This document shows, piece by piece, positions 1 to 10,399 of a stretch of DNA of 64,000 nucleotides. Both the position numbers and the translations under genes were made by a program. The DNA comes from Termitomyces sp. T153 (taxonomy: Eukaryota; Basidiomycota; Agaricomycetes; Agaricales; Lyophyllaceae). The stretch is from contig JACKQL020000049.1 in the NCBI GenBank assembly GCA_018296165.2, positions 186,001-250,000 of the forward strand. The letters are read 5' to 3'. The notes under the pieces were generated by a model. It was not told the DNA's origin, made no database searches, and worked only from the letters and a program-made list of their open reading frames with translations. Every line of letters starts with the position of its first letter. Within the stretch, counting starts at the first letter, position 1.

Positions 1-729
1 GGAACAAGTTTGTGAGTGTGCAAATAGAATGCAGGGTAAGCGGAGGCTTTGCAATTGATGGGGGTGGAGCCAGAGTTTGATGGGAGATCACCAAGGTGTA
101 ATGGGTTCCTGGGCTGAGCAGAGAGTGAGGTCCGGAGTTGTCGTAAGAATGTTCAGGTCATAACACATGCATGGAGTTCATACTGATGTTGGAGATGAAA
201 GGAACTTAGGAAGACAAAGGAAATATACACAGTCGAGACAAGATGAGACAGAGAAAAGAGATAGATTCAAAACTAAAAATAGAAACAGTGATGAGATGAA
301 GGATGAGACATAGGAAACCAGTAAATGCAATATCAAGACTAAAGTACCAGGGGTTACTCTACAACTTATATACCTACTACTGGGTGGTTCTGGAGGGCAG
401 AGGATATGGTGGTGGGCTTGACAGAACTGCACAGAGTCGACGGTTGTCAGGTATGATCTTGGAGTGGGCCGCAGTGACATTCTGATGGGATCAGTTGGGA
501 AGCAGATCACTCTGGGGTTAGAGGAAGTCTTGGGAGTCCAGGGGAATTCAGGGGATGCATCAACTGCTGCAGAGAAGGCATTGGAGTTGATCAAGGAGCC
601 ATTGGGGTTTGCTGAGGAAGTGTTGGAGATGCCCAAAGTGGGTGCAGAGGGTGGGCAAGGGTTGGGGAGTTTGGCGGAGCATTGGGGGGGCTGGGGGCAC
701 TGTCAGGGTCTAGGGACTGGGTCGTGACA
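1..729 (-). repeat. A-family LTR, truncated by window edge
   Basis: This is a diverged copy of the long A-family LTR, read on the minus strand. Its right edge ends in gggtcgtgaca, the reverse complement of the family start TGTCACGACCC. It contains the family's TATA-like acttatatac and the atatcaagact block near 330-372 in the same order as the intact copies at 17228 and 23005. The left end lies beyond the window. Only a few CpG remain compared with the young A1 copies. It lies inside a C-family gag remnant (730-1198). Whether it is solo or part of a longer element cannot be seen. Confidence 0.75.
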
Positions 730-1198
730 ATTGCATACCCAGCACAGGCCCAGCTTCTGATCACACAGGACCATGAGCTCTGTAGGAGAAGTCTTCTTTA
801 CTCCTCAGTGGTGTTCCCACCAGTGAGGAGTTGATCTGAACTCTAATGGCCACTGAGAAGGATCAGATTCCTTCCAGCCTCAGTGTTGTGAGTGCATACA
901 AAGGGGTTTTCCCTTTGTCTGCCAATGCCATGGCACCTACTGGCTCTGCCATTGGGTATAGCCAAGTAGGGGGCCCTTGAGAGCCCTCCACTGTGACACT
1001 CTCCCAACCACCTGCAAGTGGTTGTACTGGAGTAACTGCTGGAAGCCCACCTGGCATCACAGCACTCTTCCTGCCCCCATCATGGTGTGATGTGGCAACT
1101 CCTGATGTCCTCTGTGGAGCACTCTTCAATGCTCCATTAAATTCTCTCTCAGACCTAGGCCCAAGCACCTGACCTTCCATGGTCACCACAGTGCTCAT
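730..1198 (-). pseudogene. C-family gag N-terminal fragment (copy C0)
   Basis: A minus-strand open stretch begins at 1198 with MSTVVTMEGQV. It is clearly homologous to the start of the C1 gag-like protein (MGTVVTMEGQV at about 25607) and to the next C1 block (SHYGMERESGVMPEG in C1, SHHDGGRKSAVMPGG here). The C LTR at 1321-1538 sits just upstream, so this is the beginning of the element's first protein. It breaks at 730, where the A LTR starts. No later C domains follow. The function of this N-terminal region is not known to me; gag identity is inferred from position and from the zinc-knuckle part of the better C copy. Confidence 0.65.
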
Positions 1199-1320
1199 TG
1201 CAGAAGATGCATGTCAAAAATTTTGATGTGCTGATTGTAACTAGTGGCAGTGAACTTTTTTTTTCAGAAGTTTGGGTTCTTTCTTTGCAAACAAGTTATC
1301 ACTTGTTTGATATAAAAAAA

Positions 1321-1538
1321 TGTAACATGTCCATTATGGGTCACACAGCTTATGGTTCACACCTTGTAAGTCAAAGCCAGTTGATAGTTCTGTCTATGAA
1401 GTATGAAGTAAGATGCTGCCTTATATAAGTAATTGTATAGTACTTTTAGAAATAGTGTCATGTGATGCTACCCATATAATTAAACATTATTATTAGTATT
1501 GCACAAAGGTGAAGGCAAGTAACAGGCACTCTGTTATA
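1321..1538 (-). repeat. C-family LTR (5' LTR of copy C0)
   Basis: A 218 bp block starts tgtaacatg and ends actctgttata, with near-palindromic TGTAAC/GTTACA termini. It is colinear with 25729-25944 (216 bp) and with two partial copies at 58013-58411, sharing gaagtaaggtgctgcctta-like and cacaccttgtaagtcaaa-like blocks. The gag start lies 123 bp away on the minus strand, so this is the 5' LTR. Beyond 1538 the sequence is an A-LTR tail, so the C element had inserted into an older A LTR. Confidence 0.7.
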
Positions 1539-1544
1539 CCCAAA

Positions 1545-1631
1545 CACCAGGTTATCAGTGCAAGATGTCACATCTGCCTAGTAAGGACTTGCCTAGTGCA
1601 GCTGAGCCCCTGTGGTTAGCAGAACCTGACA
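1545..1631 (+). repeat. A-family LTR 3' end fragment
   Basis: The sequence from gttatcagtgcaag to agcagaacctgaca matches the last 80-90 bp of the A LTR (compare 39785-39871). All CpG sites of that copy are TG or CA here. It is broken on its left by the C LTR ending at 1538. Confidence 0.7.
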
Positions 1632-2560
1632 TAACCAATCTCACCAGTTAATCAGGTGCACTACCTCCACACAAGAGCACAATAAAACAGATGGACAAAA
1701 CAATATCAGCTTGTTACCAGTGAAATGGAATGGACTGTTCACTATTTCCCTAAGCAGGCAGAAATCTGGTCCCAGAAGGGCATGTCAGCCAAGAAAAAAG
1801 GTTTCCAAGCCTATGCTAACAAAAAGGTGGCCATGTGGCATGAACTGAGTTCTTTGGCAACTCATAAGTTCAGAAGAGTATACAATGATTTTACACCACC
1901 TTAAAGGGCAACAACACCTTTATAATAGAGAGTACAATGGGATGAACAAATGGCTGATATGCCCTATATACTGGATTTACCATGTACATCATATCCACCA
2001 TGCCAACTGGAACTGCCATTTCCATAGCAGATTTGCAACTTTACTACTTTTGGACAATGTCACATGTAGTCTACATTTTTGATTCTACTGCTGTAAAGAC
2101 CTACTTTCCCCAACTACTGGCTCATGACTGTGCCAAATCCTTATAGCTTTGCACTCTTACATGGCCTCCACTGCTGCTCTATGAACCCAAGCCTCAGTTA
2201 ACCAACAGTCACTGGGTCTGCAAAAACTGATTTTTTATGTGCAGCACTTTCCATTTATGGCAACTTTGAGGAACACAAAGATCATAGGTGGATCTTACAA
2301 CACCTGGATATAGAATTGGTAAAGTGTCTTGGATTGCAATGGAGTTTATTCAATATCTGTGTCAGAACTATATTCTCCTATCTCCAGGTGTAGTAGCATT
2401 AAATAACATTCAATACAATGTTCTGGACCTCATTATGTGTCTGAGCCATCGGAACCCTCTGGCAGACAAAGATGACATCCCTCAAGAAGTCCAAGAGTCC
2501 TTTGAGTCATGGACAGTTCCTACCCATCCAAGGTCAAGTTGTATATTGATATGGCTGTGA
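1632..2560 (+). pseudogene. decayed unknown ORF region
   Basis: This 0.9 kb stretch holds no intact gene. Short plus-strand open pieces read like protein in changing frames, for example around 1720-1890 (KKVAMWHELSSLATHKFRR) and 2288-2560 (ADKDDIPQEVQESFESW). Frame changes and stops separate them. CpG is almost absent, as in the neighbouring mobile elements. I do not recognise the family; a transposon-borne gene is the likeliest source, but that is inference. Confidence 0.35.
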
Positions 2561-2738
2561 TTGGTGGAACTATATAGGTATAAAGACCAAGCACCTAAAT
2601 GATGAGACTGCCAAGGGCTGTCCCCTCATCCATCAAAATGCAACTCATGATGAAGGATTGTCAAGCCAAAGCAGTGTCCACTAGAAAGCCCTCTTAGCTC
2701 TAGACAAGTTCTGATCAGCAGCTGGACTAAAATTCCCA

Positions 2739-3879
2739 TTGACAGCAAATGACCTAATCAGCCAATTTTCAAGTCCACCTGCCAGACCCAGCTCCACTCA
2801 CCTCTCCAGTGCCAATTCTATTGTGCCATCACACTTAGGAGAACTCACTGGTATCAACTCAATCACCAATTCTCTGAGTAATGATAGTGCAATACTATCT
2901 GACTGTGTCTCTCCAACCTCTGTGCCTAACACTCAATCACCTGCATGGCCTCCATCAATGCTTGACAAGTCCATTGATCCTTCCAATCCATGCCATCCAT
3001 TCCACCACTTCTTTCTTAAAAGTAGGAAGAATCCTGGGCTCATCTATTGCCCTACAAAGAAATCATCTGCTATTCAAGCACAAGCACAGGCTCAATCACT
3101 TTTCCATCTCCTTTCCCTTGTTTGGCAGAGCTTCTTCTCACTAGCACAAAGTGATGAGGAACAGATGGATTTTGAAAATCCATTGTTTGATGATCCAGAC
3201 CTCAGGGGCATGACTTTTGAGCCATACCAGTTCAACAACATAGGCATTCCACCTCTGTTTGATGCTGAGGAAAGTGGATCAGATGAACAACACCTCCACC
3301 ACTCTTCGTTGCATTGAACAATGGGTCAAACAATAGAGGGGAGCCAGATGATGGATGGCTTCCTTCTTTGTTCATGGCAACAGATGATGGGTCTGACAAC
3401 AGTGACAGGGCTGACACCAGAGGTGACTGGATGATAGTAGCATCCCTTCCCTCTTTATTGCAGCAGATGATGGGTCTGACAAGGAGATGACATCTGACAA
3501 TGGCAGCACACTGATGGAGGATAGTCTTCCTCCTCTTTTCATTGCATTGGATGCTGGATCTAACAACAGAACTTCAATTATCTCAATTGCCAGATATGAA
3601 AAAAATGTACTGGAAAATATAACATACATCTGCATAGCGGACCAACCTGCTAGAGAGATTGCCCCCCTCATCATTCCACCAGGAATATCACCAGATTCTG
3701 CAATGGATAGTGATTCTGCACCATCTCTATCCATTCTGGATCACAATTTACATCTGTCAGATAGCAACTCTGCAACAGACACCAAACATAGACTGGCCTG
3801 CTTGATTCCACCAGATGACAAAATTTCATCCAATACTCCCCCTATTCCTCAGGGGAATAATGTGGAGGACTGGCAATGA
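2739..3879 (+). pseudogene. acidic tandem-repeat ORF remnants
   Basis: Two plus-strand open stretches (2739-3317, 192 codons; 3487-3879, 130 codons) are separated by frame breaks. Between about 3240 and 3570 a repeated motif of the form P-x-L-F-x-A-x-D-D-G-S-D appears about five times in successive or shifted frames: PPLFDAEESGSD, LFVALNNGSNN, SLFMATDDGSDN, SLFIAADDGSDK and PPLFIALDAGSNN. The product would be Ser/Asp-rich and low-complexity. The N-terminal part (2739-3000) is Ser/Pro/Asn-rich. No catalytic domain is visible. It may belong with the decayed ORF upstream. Confidence 0.4.
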
Positions 3880-4079
3880 TATGATGAAATGGTAACACCA
3901 TGTGAGGACAAGAGATGCATCAACATACTGTACCAGAAATGTGTGTCAATCTGCATCATTTACCTGGCAGACCTGATTGTTTCTCCCAGAACTAGTTTTC
4001 TAGCAAGCAAGAGATCATGGTGGATGTAGCCCCATTGGCCCTTTCACCCCAGCCAACTTTGCTGACATTTCTGATGTTT

Positions 4080-4660
4080 TCTCAGAAACTTCAACTTCAT
4101 CAAGCACAACATCAAGTGTTGTAGGAGCCCTTCCAGAGGATTCATATACACCACTTGACTTTGAGTATATAAGTGACACTGGCCTCTTCTTGGATTTGGA
4201 ATCAGAACTTGGAGGATGGAGCTCATTGATGTAGATAGAATCCCTGCAAATATGAGCAAGAGAAAAGATGCAAAAAAGAAGCTGTGGCCAGCACTGCTGA
4301 TAGGAGAAATGAGAGGACACTGTGGGGCCAGGGAAAATGAGCATACCAGATTCCCAACTGCTGCTGGAAGCACCACTGCCAAATGGCCTCTGGCAGCAGA
4401 AATAGGTATACACTGGACCACCAGAGAAAGGCTTTGCAACTTCAACTACATCAAGCACAACATCAAGTGTTGTGGAAAGTGACTGTAAATATATGTTAGA
4501 GGAAAGATGCCAAACAGAAGCTGCAGCTGGAACACTGCTGATAGGAGAAATGAGAGTACACTGTGGTGCCCAGAGAAAATGGGTGCACCAGATTCCCAGC
4601 TGCTGCCAGGAGGCCACTTGTAGCAGAAATAGGTATACACTGGATGAAAACCATTAAGGT
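4080..4660. repeat. imperfect tandem duplication, about 240-350 bp
   Basis: Two blocks recur in order: catcaagcacaacatcaagt (near 4095 and 4447) and gctgataggagaaatgagag (near 4297 and 4536), followed by matching gattcccagctgctg and agcagaaataggtatacact. Spacing differs (about 350 versus 240 bp), so one unit has lost about 110 bp. Both strands carry long open stretches across the repeat; because both are open, I treat them as repeat artefacts rather than genes. Confidence 0.6.
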
Positions 4661-4739
4661 TATGAAGGCACATGGAATGATACTTACATTTGCAATAGTG
4701 AGATTGAACAAGAAAAAATCATTGCAAATTGCTATTATG

Positions 4740-5680
4740 TCAAGTGAGGGAGTCAAACTCTGGGCCTGACAAATGGAATGTCATGTAAGGGACAATCCAG
4801 ACCACTAATCCATAGTGGCTCAGAATTTTCAGCCATCTATAGGCATCTGTAATTGAAAAATGACTAAAAAATGATTCCAAATTTGTACAAATGTCAAGCA
4901 AGGGATTCAAACCCTCAACCAGACAGATGATTGAACTGGAGTCATGAGCAATCCAGACCAGTGAACCCCAGTACTTTGGAACATATATCAGAGCAAACAG
5001 TGGACAATCAAAAACAAATTTATAGACAATGAATGTCAAGCCAGGGATTTGAACTCTCAACCTGAGCATATGATGCTGCAACATTAGCATACAATTAATG
5101 CTAGAAGCCATTAAGCCATGAAGGCCTGATATTCCCATCAGGTTAATGGATCTGTGGAGCAATGTTGGCTGCAGTGCAGTAAAGGATTTGGCAGGTAGCC
5201 AGCCTAAATACCCAAACTATGAGGGTATTTTGCTTCAGAGTGAGCCTACACATTGGTTAGAGCATGGGAGAAAAAATACAATAAATAAAATACAAGACCA
5301 AATCAGCAGTCAATTGTCAGATCAAGGAATCAAACTCTCCTCCTGACAGAGAGAAGTGTAACATTATGGCACTTGAAACCACTAGGCCATGATACTGTTC
5401 CCATGATTCTATTTCTCTGGAACATTGGCATTTGTTGGAACAAACAATGGTCAATTGAAATGATGACTAAAAACATTTCCATACCATCAGAATGTCAAGC
5501 AAGGGATTCAAACCCTAACCTGAGCATGTGAGGCTGCAGCCATCAGCAGGCCTCTAACATTCAAACCCATCAAGCCACAAGAGCCTGTTATATCAGGCAA
5601 GTTAATAGCATCTGTAGAGCCATAATATTATGGCACTTTAAACTACTAAGCCATGATACTGTCTCAACAATGATATTCCC
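4740..5680 (-). repeat. cluster of tRNA-derived SINE-like modules
   Basis: At least five minus-strand modules carry a Pol III B-box-like core: gagtttgactccc (4748-4760), gggtttgaatccc (4902-4915), gagttcaaatccc (5044-5057), gagtttgattcc (5325-5338) and gggtttgaatccc (5503-5516). Four have an A-box-like block 50-65 bp upstream in minus orientation, best at 5379-5390 (atggcctagtgg), 5108-5119 (atggcttaatgg) and 4802-4813 (atggattagtgg). A sixth A-box-only piece lies near 5645. Shared linkers such as tagtcatcatttcaattg separate them. They are not intact tRNAs: no cloverleaf closes and lengths vary. Confidence 0.6.
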
Positions 5681-5699
5681 CCAAATCATCTGTGGAGTG

Positions 5700-6150
5700 C
5701 CCAAAATTGGAATGGTCATTTCCACCAGGCCTGGGAATCACATGGTGAAGTCCTTCTAGTTGATGTTGGGGTTAAGGTCTTGCAACCAGGCCAGTCAAAG
5801 CACAATTGGAGTTGACTCCAGAAGCTGGGTGACAAGCAGCTAGACCTGCAATCTTAATTTATTGTCAAATATCAGGGTGCTGTCATGGTATTGGGTGATT
5901 CCAGTTGAGGCAGGGCTTCTGTCAAAGAGTTGGAGCTAGAAGGGCTTGTTGAGGATGTTGTGGAGGAGGTTGAGCTGGTTATTGACAAAGGTGCTAGTGG
6001 CCCTGCTATCAATGAGGGTGCGGAGGACCATTGGAGAATTGTCAAGTCAAATGTTGATGATGAACAATTGTGCAGACTTTCAACAGAGCTGTAAAGGAGT
6101 CCAGGGAATGTCAGTTGTATCTTTAAAGCTCTTAGAGTGGAGTGAGACAT
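5700..6150 (-). pseudogene. D1 element: second retropepsin-like domain
   Basis: In the minus frame passing 6010, the protein reads TLIDSRATSTFVNNQL, a retropepsin active-site block whose DSGAT Gly is now Arg. About 80 residues later a TPIVL...WLQDLNPNIN block follows, matching the flap/ILG-like end of Ty3/gypsy proteases. Stops interrupt it (for example after NKPF). It lies about 460 bp downstream, in coding order, of another protease-like block (6311-6592), giving two aspartic protease modules in a row. No reverse transcriptase follows; the element ends near 5.7 kb next to the SINE-like cluster. Confidence 0.5.
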
Positions 6151-6592
6151 TGAAGGGGACTGGTCTAGAGTTAATCAGGCTATCCTGGTCAAGATGGAGG
6201 GTGAGACTGGGCCAGTCAATGCAGGAATCAGTAGTGCAGAGCCATGAACAACCTAACATTATATGGGCAGAGATGTGTAGTTCAATGACTAGTAGCCAGA
6301 GGTCCTGTTACTATCCATTGGCAAAGGTCATGATCATTTCCACACAGTGGGTGATGTCTCTGGCAGATGTAGGCTTTCCACCAAAGGATTTAAGGAGAAT
6401 AGGGGTGGGGAAGCACCAGAGGTGTTGGGGAGCAAGCACTGCCAGGAATTCATCAATAGAGTTGTTAGTGGCACCACTGTTGACAAGAGTGGGGATGGAG
6501 CTGGTGGAGAAGGGGAGGTTGGTGCAGAGGAGGAGGGTGTGAGTGGAGTAGGAGGAGAGATGTGCTGGGAGGGTGTCTGGAGAGAAAACCAT
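6151..6592 (-). pseudogene. D1 element: first retropepsin-like domain
   Basis: The minus open stretch 6592-6311 includes TLVNSGATNNSIDEFLA, a retropepsin active site with catalytic Asp changed to Asn. It continues with GGKPTSARDITHCVEM and, after a stop at 6311, with HISAHIMLGCSWL and IDWPSLTLHLDQ in the same reading direction, which is the usual end of a Ty3/gypsy protease. The Asp to Asn change is a G to A transition, in line with CpG/TpG decay elsewhere. It follows the D1 zinc-knuckle block. Confidence 0.6.
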
Positions 6593-6664
6593 TGCACAGA
6601 GGGATATAGCTATGATGGAGAAAACTATCAGTGTCTGATCTACAATTTAGTGTGTTTTCAAGAT

Positions 6665-8117
6665 CTAAACCTCTGGCTCATTTTCCATAAACTGGTAATC
6701 ACAGTCTTCTCCATTGATGGTCCACATAGCATGTCCCATCACCTGGTATTTAGGGCAACTACCAATAAGATGTCCCCGCTCACCATATAGAATACATGTG
6801 CCCTCCTTCTGTCTCTTCTTCTGAGTCTTTTTAGTATGTTGATCCAGGACCTGTTCCAAATCTTGTTTGCACATAGGGCCTCCTAATCTTCAGTGAGGTC
6901 CAGGCCATTGTCAGACTCCTGGGAGTTGTTGGAGTTGGTGTCCAGGAGTTCTGGAGCTTCATGGAGATCAGCAGTGTTGAGTTGGGCAGGTAGGTGGGGT
7001 CCCAGAGGTTGATTGGCAGTGGGGGGCCCTTGTTCTGGGAGAAAACAGAGTGCAGAGTTGATGAGGGCCACAGGGATCAAGGGTCAATTGCTGTTGGTTG
7101 CTTCAGCCTGCCAGTTAGTGTTGCCAGAGGTGTTCCAGTTGGTTTGAAAGTGCTGTGTTTTTGCTCTGGTCTTCCCAATAGCATTGATTGACCTGTATAA
7201 TGAGCACCTTGTAACCATTGTAGATATTTTGTTTGGGTGCAAGGTGGAGGATGTCTTTGATGTGTTGAAGTAGGGCACAGCAGAGAGCAAACTGAAGGGC
7301 ATTGTAGTTCCAGCTGGTCTCATAGGCTTCTTGTTTGAACCAGACAATGAAGGTGGTGAAGCATTTGTTGTCACAAATTCAGAGGTTGAAGAGGTTTTCC
7401 TCCACTTCCACTACAGTGTCAAATACTCTGAACTTACTGAAGAATTCCTCAGTAAAAGCAAGCCAGTTGGAGAGCATGGGATTGTTGGAGTCAAACCAAA
7501 GCAGCACCATATAGTGGCTGAAGGCAATGTCCTGTAGATATGAGGCAGCAGAGGCCATCTGTGAGCTCTCAAGTTGGAAGGTGATAGGCTTAGCTTGAAA
7601 CATAGTAAGACATTGGGTCAGAAAGACTCTTCATTTTTGGAGGTTACCGCTAGTGAAGAGCTCTAGTTTTTGGATGTTGAGCTTTCTTTCTTGGGCTAGT
7701 GTGTTGTGAGTATTGTCCTGGGTGTTTTGATTTTAGGGCAGAGGCCTGGCATTGTAGTAGTAATAATCATTGTTGTTCCCACCTCCACACTGAGGGGAAA
7801 AGTTGTCCATAGCCAGGCCCCATCCACTTGGAGGTCTGCTGCTGGGAGGTCCCCCACCTAGAAGTTGGCCAGCATTGCTTGGAGGAGGCCCTGGGGCCTA
7901 GCAAGAGGGAGGAGGTCTTCTGGGGGTTGGTGGTCCATAGTTGTTGTTGTTGGTGGGTTGGTTGGTGGAATACTACTTATACAATATGCCATCAGCCAGA
8001 GGAAGATTAGAGAGAGACTGACCCATACTCACAGATAGCTGAGCCAGCCCAATCCTCTGATTCTTCTTTGCCATTTCAGTCTCACCAAGTCTCAACAACT
8101 CTTTCAATCTGCTCATC
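6665..8117 (-). pseudogene. D1 Ty3/gypsy gag with degenerate zinc knuckle
   Basis: Read on the minus strand from about 8117, the order is: a basic/amphipathic N-terminus (MSRLKELLRLGETEMAKK), a Pro/Gly/Asn-rich linker (7760-7980), then the gag core around 7603-7200 with AASYLQDIAF, NWLAFTEEFFSKF and VNQCYWEDQ, a pattern typical of Ty3/gypsy gag. At 6874-6665 comes CILYGERGHLIGSC, a CCHC knuckle whose second Cys is Tyr. Several stops and frame changes break it. Protease-like domains follow. No LTR for this copy was found. Confidence 0.6.
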
Positions 8118-8421
8118 TAACACTTACAGTCCCAACTTGACAGTTACATGTCCTATTGTCCTGAATAATGAGTTTGTTTGAAAGGCTGCAGCAAAAGCTC
8201 AAAACATGTGGACTTGATATCTGTGAACTGATATTTGTTGTGAGTGAGATTAGTAGGAGGTTGCCTTGTTTGACAAAAGAGATGAAGCAAGGATGTGGCA
8301 GGCTACAATGTGAGTTTGTCTGGCAAAGCCAAGTGCTCATAGAGCCCTTGAAGTTGAATTGGATGGTGAAAACTTAGTACATATGAGTAACCTAATTTGC
8401 AGGAAAGTAAGTCAAAGATGA
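8118..8421. other. 304 bp with no recognised feature
   Basis: Both strands carry a short open stretch (8168-8377 plus; 8113-8340 minus) but neither resembles anything I know. The interval lies between the D1 gag start and the broken end of C1 and probably is remnant mobile DNA. Confidence 0.4.
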
Positions 8422-9438
8422 TTACAAAAGTATTGTGATATTTAGCTGCCATAATCTGTACTTACACATGCAAACCTTGTTACCAGGTTCCTGCTCCCTA
8501 TGCTCAGCAGCAGGGGCCTCCATGGCAAACAGTCCCTCACTATCACTCCCCCAAGTATAGTACTCATTCTTGTATGTTTCCAATTCAACATACTCCTCAT
8601 CATTCTCCTGAGCCCCTTTGGACTCAGCTGCATTCTCCTTGTTGCCCTCAGCAGGCTCTTCCTCCTGCTCATTGTTAGCATCCCCCATATCTGAGGGAGC
8701 AGCAGTATGTGCTGCTCAAACAAACACTCAAGGAGCTGACTTAGTCAGCTCCCTGCATTTGTGGGAAAAATACCTGACCTTTCCACACTTATAATAGTTA
8801 GCAGATTGCCTGGCATTCTTGCCTGGTTGGCCAGATGCTATGGCCACCATGTTTTTCCCTGCAGCAAGATGTTTTCTTGCTGCCTGTACTGCACCCACAG
8901 GTCGGGAAGGCTCTGGGCCCAGACAGACTTGCAGTTGCATTGGTCTCAAGGCCATGCATACAGTGGGCCTCTTTGCCAACCTAGATGGTTGTGGAGGGAC
9001 ATGATTGTCTAGCCACCTCTGTCTGCTTGGCTAAGGCAATCCCAAGCTTTGGAGACTGTGCTGCTGCTAATAACAGTTGCTGTCCTGACTGACTCTTCAT
9101 GCTGCACTCTAAGTAGTGTGCAGCAGTTTTGATGCTATTCTTGTAGGCCTTTGCCTCTGAGACAAATTCCTCAACTGTATTCACTTTGGGAGTGAGCCCA
9201 CCATGGCTTATTACTGCCACAAGCATGTCAGAGGGTATCCTCTCCATGAACTGCTCACAAATGGTGAATTTGCCAGAGAACATGGCCATGTTTTGAGCAT
9301 GGTTGAGCAAGGCATCATAAAATCCTTGCACTCCCTCTTTGACTGCATACACTGCATCACAGAATGCATTGTGTGCATCCTGCATTGTTGAGGGCTGTGC
9401 AAATCAATCATACAATTTGAGGATTATGTCCTCAAATC
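8422..9438 (-). pseudogene. C1 gag C-terminal half with zinc knuckle
   Basis: Three minus-strand open pieces are consecutive. 9385-8981 is the gag core (FCDAVYAVKEGVQGFYDALL, MERIPSDMLVAVISHGG). 8979-8728 carries YYKCGKVRYFSHKCRE, a CCHC-type knuckle whose first Cys is Tyr. 8688-8422 is an acidic Glu/Asn linker with VELETYKNEYYTWGSDSEG. The linker pattern recurs upstream of the protease in the second C copy (near 41.3 kb). Sequence similarity stops near 8455, before the protease. Frame breaks at 8980 and 8727 show it is not functional. Confidence 0.7.
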
Positions 9439-9451
9439 TCCAGTGAGTCTG

Positions 9452-10386
9452 AAGGGGCACGGTGGCTCAGCTGGCACCATCGTGTCCCATAGCGGGTCAC
9501 ATGATCTGTGAGTGCAAGGTTGGGGGTTTGACTCCTGGCTAAGTGTGCCTGTGTGGAAAACACTTTAGACACCACGTGGGTTATTTCAATGCCACCAGGA
9601 AGCCACCGCCCGCATGTGTTGACTAGGGAGGCTTTGTTGTGCAGGCCGTTGGGGACTAACCAATCAACATGTGGTTCAATGAGGCAATGTGACCACCATG
9701 CTTGTGACAGATCAGAAAAAAGAGAAAGTTTCCCTGGTGTGATGGATTTGGGAGAGGGTCTAGGCCTTCACTGACCAAGCAGGTTGTGGCATGGGTAGGT
9801 GCGAGGATAGGAGTCAATAGTTCGATCAGGCTGCCAAAGCACTGTGTGGTCCATCAGATGGTCTGGTGAGGTGAAAGCTGCTGCTGCTGGTTTGATTGGG
9901 TGCCTAGCTGAAAAGGTGCAGCATGTCTGTCACAGGGTGGCACACTGGGCTATTCCATCACGGGTTCCGAATCTTGGGATCGATCTTCCAAAAGTAGCAT
10001 CTGGGCATGGGGAAGGGTGGAGTCATGACTACCCTTGGTTGTGGGTTGACTAGAGGAAGGCATGAGCTTGCCGATTGGGTTACTGCCCTACACCAATCAC
10101 TCCGACTAAGCATTGCTGAGTACAGCTGGGTTTAGAAATTGGGATGGCACGTTAGCAGCAGACGATAGTGGGATTTAGCAGTGGGAAGTAGTATGAACTC
10201 TGACAAAGTCAAATTGTAGTAAAGTGGCTATGAGGCGTAACTGGCATCAACTGAAAAGGGATCAGGCTGGAGAACTAGCCGGAGTGTCTGTAATTACCAC
10301 CCCCCATTACGTACTGCAGGTCCTAGGACACTATGGTCATGTGTAAAATAGGACTCAAAAGAAATAAAAATGCTTCATCATCATCA
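9452..10386 (+). mobile_element. 935 bp tRNA-promoter SINE with target duplication
   Basis: The insert is flanked by the exact 13 bp duplication TCCAGTGAGTCTG at 9439-9451 and 10387-10399. It starts with a tRNA-like head: A-box-like gtggctcagctgg at 9462-9474 and B-box-like gggtttgactcc near 9529-9540. It ends in an A-rich stretch and a (TCA)n tail. It splits the C1 gag. A second tRNA-like segment near 9930-9995 (ggtggcacactgg, then ggatcgatcttcc) suggests a compound head. Length is large for a SINE, and no RT coding is visible, so mobilisation by an L1-like partner is inferred from the duplication size and tail. Confidence 0.75.
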
Positions 10387-10399
10387 TCCAGTGAGTCTG

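Noticed and set aside
4015..4617. 200-codon minus-strand open frame across the 4.1-4.6 kb repeat
   Set aside because: Both strands are open over the same tandem duplication, the translation is an echo of the repeat, and no domain or splice signal supports it.
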